Shown here piece after piece: positions 54,415-62,319 of a stretch of 64,000 bases of DNA; position 1 is the first letter of the stretch, and each line of letters starts with the position of its first letter. The translations under genes and the position numbers were made by a program. The stretch spans positions 5,828,001 through 5,892,000 of the forward strand of contig NZ_CP109178.1 of the NCBI RefSeq assembly GCF_036248255.1, in the 5' to 3' direction. Under the pieces are notes generated by a model. The model was given only the letters and a program-made list of their open reading frames with translations, did not search any database and was not told where the DNA came from. This DNA is from Streptomyces sp. NBC_01717 (GTDB taxonomy: Bacteria > Actinomycetota > Actinomycetes > Streptomycetales > Streptomycetaceae).

Positions 54415-54548
54415 GGTGCGGGCGGTGTCTGGGGCAGACCGACTCGTGCCGCACACTGGAGGGCGGTCGTGATGTCAGTGGGGTCTGTCACCCTCTGTGA
54501 TGACTGGTGGCAATCGGTGCCAGTCGAGCAAGTCTGGAAGGAGGGTGC

Positions 54549-55760
54549 ATGACCAGCACCAAGAGGGAGTTCACCTCGGTTGAGATTTGTGCCGGGGCGG
54601 GTGGGCAGGCGCTAGGCCTGCACAATGCGCTGTTCAAGCACCTGGCGTTGATCGAGATCGACCCTCACGCGGTAGCCACCCTCAGGGAGAACGTGGACGG
54701 GAACCCGGAGTGGGATGGATGCCAGGTCAAGCAGGAGGATCTGACCAAGCTGAAGCCCGAGGATCTAAGGCTGGAGCTGGGTCTGGAGCCCGGGGACCTG
54801 GATCTGTTGGCCGGCGGAGTTCCTTGCCCCCCGTTCTCCGTTGCCGGGAAGCAGCTGGGGCGGGATGACGAGAGGGACCTGTTTCCGACCATGCTCGACC
54901 TCGTCGATGAGCTTGAGCCCAAGGCCGTCATGATCGAGAACGTCCGGGGCCTGCTGGAACCGTTCGAGAAGTTCCAGGGGTACCGGGAGGAGCTTCTGGA
55001 GCGTCTTGAGTCCATGGGCTACGAGAAGTGCTACTGGGAGGTCCTGGAAGCCAAGAACTATGGCGTTCCTCAGCTTAGGCCCCGGGCAATTCTGGTGGCG
55101 CTGAAGAAGGAGTACCGTCCGTTCTTTGCCGCGAAGGAGCCTAAGAAGCGGCCCCTTCTTACCGTCGGCGAGGCGCTGAAGGACACTATGGCCGAGCGCT
55201 TCAACGCGGTCGATGATCCCCGCGCCGACGGCGCGTTCAAGCGTTGGTTGAAGGAGGCGTTGAAGGGTGTGGCCCCCACACTCGTCGGCGGGTCCAAGAA
55301 GCACGGCGGTGCTGACCTGGGTCCGACCCGGGCCAAGAAGGCGTGGGCGGCGCTAGGCGTTTGCGGGCTAGGGGTGGCAAATGACCTGCTGGAGATGAAG
55401 CGGCAGGAAAGCCAGGAGCGTGATCTCTTTGCTGTAGCGGGACCGAAGCTCACCGTCGAACAGGCAGCGATCATTCAGGGCTTCCCGAAGAGCTGGAAGT
55501 TCAAGGGAAAGAAGACAGCCGCGTACCGCCAGGTAGGCAACGCTTTCCCGCCCCCAGTTGCAAAAGCAGTGGGGGAGCAGATCCTCACGGCGCTCAAGGC
55601 TGCCAAGGAGGCTGGTGTGGTGGCCCCGGTGCGGCAGCCGCGGATCAAGGTTCGGAAACGGGACAGCGAGATGTTGTTCAAGCTGGCTGATCTCTCATTG
55701 GCGGCTGTCACGGAGGCGGCTGACCGTAGCGGCGATCGTGAGGACGCAGTCGTCGGGTGA
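54549..55760 (+). CDS. DNA cytosine-C5 methyltransferase (NaeI-system type)
   Basis: This 403-residue enzyme methylates cytosine in DNA. Motif I is EICAGAGGQALGL, motif IV is GGVPCPPFSVAGKQLG with the catalytic Cys93, and motif VI is MIENVRGL. Motif VIII is QLRPRAILVAL and motif X is RQVGNAFPPPVA. The target-recognition region (about 215-300) is short. ATG 54549 follows GGAAGGAGGG. The partner REase 2.5 kb away is NaeI-like, so GCCGGC is the predicted target. Its 3' end overlaps the convergent vsr by 66 bp. Confidence 0.95.
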   Translation: MTSTKREFTSVEICAGAGGQALGLHNALFKHLALIEIDPHAVATLRENVDGNPEWDGCQVKQEDLTKLKPEDLRLELGLEPGDLDLLAGGVPCPPFSVAGKQLGRDDERDLFPTMLDLVDELEPKAVMIENVRGLLEPFEKFQGYREELLERLESMGYEKCYWEVLEAKNYGVPQLRPRAILVALKKEYRPFFAAKEPKKRPLLTVGEALKDTMAERFNAVDDPRADGAFKRWLKEALKGVAPTLVGGSKKHGGADLGPTRAKKAWAALGVCGLGVANDLLEMKRQESQERDLFAVAGPKLTVEQAAIIQGFPKSWKFKGKKTAAYRQVGNAFPPPVAKAVGEQILTALKAAKEAGVVAPVRQPRIKVRKRDSEMLFKLADLSLAAVTEAADRSGDREDAVVG

Positions 55761-56150
55761 CTCGTGTTCCCAGAACCGGAGAACGGTCCAACCTGCATTA
55801 CGGAGGCGTTCGTCCGTGTCCTTGTCGCGGGTGACATTGCGCTTCACTTTGTCGGACCAGTAGACGGAATTGGTCTTCGGCGATACGTAATGTTCCGGGC
55901 AACCGTGCCAGTAGCAGCCGTCGATGAATACCGCCACCTTCGCCGGACGGAAGACGATGTCTGCCGTCCGGCGAAGCTCTGGCAGAGGCCTGGCCGCTAC
56001 GCGGTAACGCAGTCCTTGCGCGTGTAGAAGCCTGCGGATCAGGAGCTCTGGTTTGGTGTCCTTGCTCCGGATCGCCTGCATGTTCCGGCGCCGGGCTGCC
56101 GATGAGGCCCAGGAGCCTTCCGGGGGTTCCCAGTGACTGCCACTATCCAT
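55695..56150 (-). CDS. vsr: Very short patch repair endonuclease
   Basis: This 151-residue enzyme nicks beside T:G mismatches made by deamination of 5-methylcytosine, protecting a host that carries the adjacent methyltransferase. NMQAIRSKDTKPELLIRRLL, RRTADIVFRPAKVAVFIDGC and CYWHGCPEH carry the catalytic Asp and zinc ligands. It ends the minus-strand operon, overlapping the previous gene by 8 nt. Confidence 0.96.
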   Translation of the reverse strand: MDSGSHWEPPEGSWASSAARRRNMQAIRSKDTKPELLIRRLLHAQGLRYRVAARPLPELRRTADIVFRPAKVAVFIDGCYWHGCPEHYVSPKTNSVYWSDKVKRNVTRDKDTDERLRNAGWTVLRFWEHESPDDCVLTIAATVSRLRDSRQ

Positions 56151-56787
56151 TCTCGGGAATTCCTGCGTTCTTGAGGAGGCGCTGCTTCTCGTCCGTGGTG
56201 AGTGACTTCGACTTCTTGACCTTATTCCTCACAACGGCTGGGATCATGTTGAAATCCAGGTCGAGTGACCTGAGATTGTAGACGCTGATTTCCTTTGTCT
56301 CATGCCAGTGAACATCGAAGCCAAGCTCGCGCAGTTCGCGCGCCCTACGCTCGGTATGCACGTTATCGCCGGTCACGATGCGTAGCATGGCAGCTGGTAC
56401 GGGCCGGGCCAGATTTTCCTGGAGCAGGGAGAAGAGTCGCTCGTGCGTCTTTCCGCTGTACGGAGCCCTAAGGAACCGAAGTGGGATCATGCCTTGATAG
56501 CGCGAGTGCATCTCCTGTTGAACCCTCGCGTGCAGCATCTTGAACTCGCGGTTTTCGGTCGGCAAATGCATCAGCATCCGGGCCTGTATCGCACGGGCCG
56601 TAATGTCCTTGGCGTACGTATAGGCCTCGAATAGTGTCTGGGGATCCTCGTGGGATGAGATCTCTGAGTTCAGGTTCCTCAGTGCGTGTTCAGCATCCGG
56701 CCTGAGCCGCTGCCACTCATCTCCATCAGAAACCTGGCCGGCCATGCAGTGACTCCGATCTGCTACAGGTGCTGCGTCTGTTTGCAT
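56143..56787 (-). CDS. Unrecognised protein of the restriction operon
   Basis: This 214-residue soluble protein has no family I can name. ATG 56787 shares a base with the preceding stop (TAATG), so it is coupled to the PIN-like gene. The N-terminal half is helical with many charges (ITARAIQARMLMHL, FKMLHARVQQEMHSRY). The segment RIVTGDNVHTERRARELREL (with GFDVHWHE after it) resembles a winged-helix recognition piece. The C-terminus is Lys-rich (NKVKKSKSLTTDEKQRLLK). It may bind DNA; this is inference. Confidence 0.82.
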   Translation of the reverse strand: MQTDAAPVADRSHCMAGQVSDGDEWQRLRPDAEHALRNLNSEISSHEDPQTLFEAYTYAKDITARAIQARMLMHLPTENREFKMLHARVQQEMHSRYQGMIPLRFLRAPYSGKTHERLFSLLQENLARPVPAAMLRIVTGDNVHTERRARELRELGFDVHWHETKEISVYNLRSLDLDFNMIPAVVRNKVKKSKSLTTDEKQRLLKNAGIPENG

Positions 56788-58193
56788 TAGTCCCGGTCTG
56801 CCACTTCGAAGGCCAACTGCTGGGCAGCGAGCCCCTGCAGGATTTTCCGGTCGCGCCGCGATGAGCAGTTGACGGTCTCTGCGAACCACGGCGCGATCCA
56901 TGATGAGCTCCGATAAGGCCACTCGCCCAGATGGAGACGGATCCCAGGCACCCAGTCCGGGTCTGGTTTCGCTGGCGAGCGAGTGGCTGGCGTCACAGAA
57001 ATATCTGGCTCATCGTCGAGCCGCGGACGCCGTTCCAGTTCTGCCGTGACGCCGATCAACCACCAAACGAAGAGCAGACGCGAGGCGCCGTCGCTGATGT
57101 TGTCCACAAGGGACTTAGCGAGGCCCGCCGCATCGAACGCTGCGGCAACGAGATCGGGTGGAGGCTGGGTGCGGGTGGCTTCCTGTTCCGTGACTACCGC
57201 TTCAGTGGTCACAGCTGCGCGGTCGATCTCTGCGTACGTTGCCTCAGCGATCTCGGCATTAAGGAAGCGGTTCACTCCCCGGTAGAAGTCTCCAGGGGTC
57301 TCAATCCGGAGCTCAGCCCCCGTGCGCTGCCGTAGCTCACTTGCGAGGGAGGGCCAAGGACGTGGGACGTTCCGGCCTTCGCATGGTGGTTGATACCAAT
57401 CTTCCTTCGTGTCGTTGGAGACGAAGAGCAGATGTGTACGTTCTGGAGAGGCTGCCATGTGACCGATGGTTTCCTCCCAGAGAAGGAAGTCACCTGATGC
57501 CGCGAGTGACGTTCCCTTGCCTGCATCCTTGAATCCTGGAGGGATCAGGTTAGGGAACCTGTATGACGAAGCATCCTCGACGCGTCTCCGCGTTTCCGCT
57601 ATGCCGGGTGGGTTTGCAATCCTCTCCCCGAACAGGGCGGCGACTTGCGTAAGTACGGGGTCCCCCTGGCCGTCCGGCGATATCGAGATGTCGTACTCCC
57701 TAAGCCCCTCGACCTGCGCTTCAAGCTTTGCGCTCCAGTCTCTCAGCAGCTCTTCGACGGCCGTGTTAGAGATCTCGGCTTCAAGATCGCTGCTGGCCTT
57801 GGTGTCCTGTGCGTACTTGATCAGTAGGCTCTGAGTGAACGTGCGAGCGTCCTTGATCGCTGACTTTGCTTCGCGCAGCTTGTTCTGAAGGAATCGCCCG
57901 GCATCGTCGAGTGCCTTCTTCCTGCCGGTGATGACGCGGTGCCGATTCTGCACGAACTCCAGCCCGACCTGGTGCGGGAGCCATAGCCGCTGCTGCACGT
58001 TCTGGAGGGCCTTGAGTACTTGCTCGCGTGCGGCAGGGGTGTATTCATAAAGACTCAGCAGGACGTTTGTGTCAAGAACGACAAGTCCGTGCGTGAAGAA
58101 GTGAGCGCGAGCCGGATCTGTCTCAGACAGGTTGTCGTGAATCCAGTCCCGGTACTGCCTGATCAACGGGTATTCGCCCTCCAGGCTGACCAC
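56787..58193 (-). CDS. PIN-like nuclease domain protein (PIN_8/DUF4935 type)
   Basis: This 468-residue protein has a PIN-like N-terminal domain with acidic residues expected for metal-dependent RNA or DNA cleavage: Asp41 in VVLDTNVLLSLYEY, Glu79 in VGLEF, Asp in SGDFLLWEE and FVSNDTKEDW. A long helical insertion lies between (about 85-190). The C-terminal 170 residues are a separate region with an amphipathic helix and no known domain. GTG/ATG start at 58193. It is coupled to the next gene by TAATG. Confidence 0.88.
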   Translation of the reverse strand: MVSLEGEYPLIRQYRDWIHDNLSETDPARAHFFTHGLVVLDTNVLLSLYEYTPAAREQVLKALQNVQQRLWLPHQVGLEFVQNRHRVITGRKKALDDAGRFLQNKLREAKSAIKDARTFTQSLLIKYAQDTKASSDLEAEISNTAVEELLRDWSAKLEAQVEGLREYDISISPDGQGDPVLTQVAALFGERIANPPGIAETRRRVEDASSYRFPNLIPPGFKDAGKGTSLAASGDFLLWEETIGHMAASPERTHLLFVSNDTKEDWYQPPCEGRNVPRPWPSLASELRQRTGAELRIETPGDFYRGVNRFLNAEIAEATYAEIDRAAVTTEAVVTEQEATRTQPPPDLVAAAFDAAGLAKSLVDNISDGASRLLFVWWLIGVTAELERRPRLDDEPDISVTPATRSPAKPDPDWVPGIRLHLGEWPYRSSSWIAPWFAETVNCSSRRDRKILQGLAAQQLAFEVADRD

Positions 58194-58277
58194 TGATCAC
58201 TCCTCGTTCTCGGTGGGGATGCTGCAGGCGATGATCTCGCTCTGAGCATCGGGGCGCTACTGAGCGGTGGGTGCGGC

Positions 58278-59258
58278 TCACGCGCCCGACTCGGCCCTGC
58301 CTTCCTGGGCTTCGGGCAGACACGGTGCCTCATCCGTTGATTCACCAGGCAGAGCTACAACCCAGAGCTCCCCAGCGATTTCTGCCTGAGGTCGATCGCT
58401 GTGTTCGGGCCGGGCGCGCACAACCCTGTGGGCGACGAACTCGCCTTCATGCGGTACAGGGCCGCCGAGGGCCCGGGCTACTGCTTGGTGTGACTGGTAG
58501 TCGCCCAGGATGATGATTCCCTCTGGGCGAAGCGCAGGGCGTGCGCGGCCCTTGCTCCCCTCGCGTACACGTGCCATGTAGTCAAGCTGCTGAGCGGCAG
58601 TGCGCACCACGCCCCGGCCGATCCGCTTGCCGTGGACGGAACGGAACAGCTCGCGTACACGTGCTTGCCCCTTCTTCTTGCCTGGAATCAGGATGCGTGC
58701 CCGTGTTGCTGGGTCGAGGTGGAGCAGGACGTTCTCCGGAAGTATCGCGTCCTTCCAAAGCCAGGTGATCTTGTTCCGGTACTCTGCCTTGACGGTGAAC
58801 TTCATGTCCCGGTTGGTCCCGCCATTGAGCCATTCGCGCTTGATGCGCAGCAGGCCTGCACTCCAGCGGCTCTGATAGTCATCTGCCCAGACAAGCAGGC
58901 ATAGGTGGCCTTCCGCCTCGGGCGGAATCATCCAGGAACCGTACGTCTGGGAGTACTTGCAGTCGACATCGATGCCCTCTATGCGGTAGTCCATGTCGAC
59001 TCCGTCGCCGAACTCGAACTCACGCTGCAGGTTGATCTCAACGAGCGTCCCTGCGTGCGTCTTCTCGGTCTTAAACAGGGTCTTCCAGTCGTACCGGCCG
59101 GTGGCTTCGCCGTTGAGTAGCTGGTCAATGGTGTCGCGTAGCACACGGGAGAAGCGTGTCCCGTCGGGGTCAAGCTTCATCAGGTGCTGGTGAACCAGCA
59201 TGAGTTCGGGATCGTCGCAGACACCAGGCGCCGGCCCAGGGAGTTCAAACAGGGTCAC
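58278..59258 (-). CDS. NaeI-type restriction endonuclease (type IIE)
   Basis: This 326-residue endonuclease aligns along its whole length with NaeI (317 residues, from memory). The catalytic residues are kept: Glu74 (VEINL), Asp90 (MDYRI), Asp99 and Lys101 (VDCKYS), matching NaeI E70, D86, D95, K97. The C-terminal effector-DNA domain is recognisable by ARVRELFRSVHGKRIGRGV and RPEGIIILGDYQS. GTG 59258 follows AAAGGAA. Predicted target is GCCGGC, with two sites needed for cleavage as in NaeI. Confidence 0.95.
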   Translation of the reverse strand: MTLFELPGPAPGVCDDPELMLVHQHLMKLDPDGTRFSRVLRDTIDQLLNGEATGRYDWKTLFKTEKTHAGTLVEINLQREFEFGDGVDMDYRIEGIDVDCKYSQTYGSWMIPPEAEGHLCLLVWADDYQSRWSAGLLRIKREWLNGGTNRDMKFTVKAEYRNKITWLWKDAILPENVLLHLDPATRARILIPGKKKGQARVRELFRSVHGKRIGRGVVRTAAQQLDYMARVREGSKGRARPALRPEGIIILGDYQSHQAVARALGGPVPHEGEFVAHRVVRARPEHSDRPQAEIAGELWVVALPGESTDEAPCLPEAQEGRAESGA

Positions 59259-59331
59259 TCTGCATTCCTTTGCGAAGCAGGAGCACGTGATGGCAACTGT
59301 CCTGACTCCCAACGCCCATGCGGAGTTCCCA

Positions 59332-62271
59332 TCACGGCGAAGTCGCCTCCACGAAAATGTCGTTGGCGTGCCGGGAGTCCTTCGCCTGGAACCGGAGCAG
59401 GCGGCGCGTTGAGTCGGTCGCGGATCTCGGAGGGATCAGCGTGAAGGCCATGATGGTCTTCGACGGATCGGCCACACCCTGAGGGGCGGCGACGTGCGTC
59501 TCGACGTCGCTTCGGCCTTCCACTACCGGGTACAGCAAGATCACACCGGTAGCTGGGCTGGCGCTAAGTTCGGGAGTGTCAGCGCCGTCGATTATGCGCA
59601 GTGCTGCGGTCCGGTGTTCCATGCTCGCGATACGGCCGAACGCCGTCTTTCCGGCCTGTCGGCTACGACGGACGAGCGAGAAGGGGGACGAGCCGAGGAT
59701 GCTGGCCTCTATCCGGCTGGATCGAGACAGTTGTGGGGCGATGAGCAGCCAGTCGTCTACCTTGGCCAGCTTGCCGTCGAGCTGTGAGAGATAGGTCAGG
59801 TGGGGCCGGAAGAGGTCAGGACGTTCCCACTCAAGTCCGCTCAGGACGCTCATCAGGTCGGCATGAGGCACCTGGGCGGTAAGCGCGGAGAAGCTTCGAG
59901 CGAGTGAACTCGTGCTGTCCGGCGGGTTGGTGAATGTGACAGGGGCTGCACTGAATGAGTCGAGCAGCGGGCGCCAGCGTTCGGTGTTGCGGCGGATCGC
60001 GGGGGCATCCATGGGGTACGAGGCGGGTTCGATTGGCTGTCCCGGTGACCGGATCTCCACCAGCTCCGCGTTGAACATCTTGTTGCGGGCGGACGGCTTG
60101 ATCCAGGACAGGTGCTGGGAGACCAGCGGCGGGATCTGGGCCGGGGTGACCTGGGGCTTGCCGTCCACCAGGGCGGCGTACCGGGTGAGTTGGGCGCGGA
60201 ACGTTTCCTCGTCGCGGCAGATGGCTTCGAAGGCTTCGTACAGGTCGACCGTCTTCGACTTGCCCATGGGCTCCTCGCGGCCGATGTAGAGGCGGACCAG
60301 GTCGCGGTAGCCGGGGCGGAAGCCGAACCAGCGGCCCATCTGCATCAGGGTGTCGGCCTGCTGGGTCTTGCGGCGGTAGTAGGTCACTGTGAGGCCCTCG
60401 ACCGTGAAGCCGCGGGAGAGTTTGGTACCGCCGACCAGGATCTTCCATACGTTCGGGGTGCGATCGAAGTCGAGGTCGGGCTGGGCGTAGTCGCGTTCGG
60501 TATCGCCGTTGACGACGATCACCGGTGTGCCGCCGGAGTTGATCAGCTGACGGGCTCGGAAGACGTGCGGCTTGAGGTCCTCGTACGAGGTGGGGGTGGG
60601 CAGGCCGTCGTCGGCGAAGCGCTGGAAGTCGGAGGCCAGCAGGGCCGAGAGGCGGTCGTGACCCTCCTGGCTGGTGTAGGTCGCCTCGTGCCACAGGGAG
60701 CTGATCCGCAAGGCGAGGGACGCGTGTTCGGCCATGCGTACGGACTCGTGGACGAGCATCGTGTGGTGGCGGAACGGGCCGTCGGGGACGCCGTTGGCCG
60801 CGCGGTACAGCTTCAGGGCTCCGGTGAGGAGGAAGGCGTCGAGGGCTTCCTGGAGGCGGTCGCCCGTCTCCTCGTAGATGCCGCGGATGTGGGACTCCTC
60901 GGCCGCGCCGGTGGCGGAGTCGTCGGTCCGGTCCAGGTCGTGGAAGTCCTGCACGCCCATGTAGCCGGCCGGGCGGGGCAGTGAGATCAAGAAGTCGCGC
61001 GGGAAGATGTCCTCGCCGTCGCCCGGGTCGACGAAGACGTTGGCGAAGGGCGTCGCCGTGTAGCCGACGTACTGGGCGCGGGGGAGGAGGCCGAGCAGCT
61101 GGGAGATCTGGCTGTTGATGGCCGTACGGGCGACCTTGCCCTCCTCCCACTTCTTCGGGTCCGTGGTGTTGACCGAAGCTTGGTCGGACTCGTCGTCGAT
61201 GATCAGCGCGGGTATCTCGGAGAGGAGCGGGCCGATCTTCTTCAGGTCCTTGATGAGCTTGGCCAGCACCGACTTGTTCTTCTTCACCACCATCACGCGC
61301 GCGGCCGCGCGGTGCAGGTTGTCCGGGGCGTGAAGCGGCTGCGTACGGACCTGCTTGTCGAATTCGAGTGCCCGGATTCCGGTCGCCAGACTCTTGTAGT
61401 CGTCGTCCCGGGTAGTGAGGCGTTCGATGTCGAAGGCGCCTCGGGTGGAGGGGCGGCCACCGTGGCTGACGAACTTTGCCGGCCAGTCCTCGTCGTCCTG
61501 GTAGTCGATGCCGACCAGGGCGTCCGCGTCCGACGGGTCGGCGCCGCGCAGGATGTTCTCCTGGCCGATCAGTTCCATGTCCAAACGGCGCTGGGTCTGG
61601 CCCCGGAGGAGGTTCAGGGTGCCGCCCAACACGATGACCAGGCGGTAGCCGGCGTCGATGGCCTTCGCCGTGACTCCGGTGAAGTTGGCGGTCTTGCCGG
61701 ACTGGACGTAGCCGACGACCAGGCCGCGAGCGCCGTACGCTTCAGTGCGGGTGGGGTCGGAGAGGCGCTCGACCACCGCGTGACTCGCCTCGTCGAGGCT
61801 GGAGACCGCGGCATCCGACCAGCCCTTGCGACGCAGGAGTTGTTCGTAGGAGTTCCAGTAGAAGGAGCGGACGTCCGCGAGGTCGCGTGAGTACCAGGAA
61901 GTGAACTCCTTGCTGATGACGGTGGGACCGGGCTCCTTGAAGACGGGGACTGCCTCGTCGAGAGCCTTGCGCAGGTCGGCGCCGAAGCCGAGGCGGGTGT
62001 ACGTGTCGGCGCGGCGCTCGTCGGTACGCGGCGGGGCGGTGGACCAGTCGGCCTGTTCCGCCAGGTCCCAGCCGGTCAGCGTGCGGTGCCAGAGTGCGGT
62101 GAGTTCGTCGCCGGGGCCCGCGGCGATGATGCGGTCCCGGAAGTGACTCAGCTCCGTGTCGGCGGGTTCGTCGGCCTCGGAGAGGACGAAGGCCAGCTTG
62201 GTGAAGTGTTTGGGGCCACGTCGCATCGCGGCCAGGACGTCGCCGTGCAGGTTGAGCAAGTGGTCGGTCAT
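59332..62271 (-). CDS. Z1-domain superfamily II helicase/ATPase
   Basis: This 979-residue protein has the Z1 domain, a helicase-like P-loop NTPase. Walker A is VVGYVQSGKT (residues 185-194), and the Walker B-like motif is ALIIDDESDQAS. QYVGYTATPFANVFVDPGDG is motif III, with LSRGFTVEGLTVTYYRRKTQ and MGRWFGFRPGY as the C-terminal helicase motifs. ATG 62271 follows GAGGAAG. Such proteins sit in bacterial restriction operons with a C5 methylase, Vsr and a GHKL ATPase. It starts 48 bp after the ATPase stop. Confidence 0.95.
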   Translation of the reverse strand: MTDHLLNLHGDVLAAMRRGPKHFTKLAFVLSEADEPADTELSHFRDRIIAAGPGDELTALWHRTLTGWDLAEQADWSTAPPRTDERRADTYTRLGFGADLRKALDEAVPVFKEPGPTVISKEFTSWYSRDLADVRSFYWNSYEQLLRRKGWSDAAVSSLDEASHAVVERLSDPTRTEAYGARGLVVGYVQSGKTANFTGVTAKAIDAGYRLVIVLGGTLNLLRGQTQRRLDMELIGQENILRGADPSDADALVGIDYQDDEDWPAKFVSHGGRPSTRGAFDIERLTTRDDDYKSLATGIRALEFDKQVRTQPLHAPDNLHRAAARVMVVKKNKSVLAKLIKDLKKIGPLLSEIPALIIDDESDQASVNTTDPKKWEEGKVARTAINSQISQLLGLLPRAQYVGYTATPFANVFVDPGDGEDIFPRDFLISLPRPAGYMGVQDFHDLDRTDDSATGAAEESHIRGIYEETGDRLQEALDAFLLTGALKLYRAANGVPDGPFRHHTMLVHESVRMAEHASLALRISSLWHEATYTSQEGHDRLSALLASDFQRFADDGLPTPTSYEDLKPHVFRARQLINSGGTPVIVVNGDTERDYAQPDLDFDRTPNVWKILVGGTKLSRGFTVEGLTVTYYRRKTQQADTLMQMGRWFGFRPGYRDLVRLYIGREEPMGKSKTVDLYEAFEAICRDEETFRAQLTRYAALVDGKPQVTPAQIPPLVSQHLSWIKPSARNKMFNAELVEIRSPGQPIEPASYPMDAPAIRRNTERWRPLLDSFSAAPVTFTNPPDSTSSLARSFSALTAQVPHADLMSVLSGLEWERPDLFRPHLTYLSQLDGKLAKVDDWLLIAPQLSRSSRIEASILGSSPFSLVRRSRQAGKTAFGRIASMEHRTAALRIIDGADTPELSASPATGVILLYPVVEGRSDVETHVAAPQGVADPSKTIMAFTLIPPRSATDSTRRLLRFQAKDSRHANDIFVEATSP

Positions 62272-62319
62272 GGTGGGACGGCTTCCTCGAGAAGGGAGGT
62301 GGGCGGGCGACTCGGTGGT

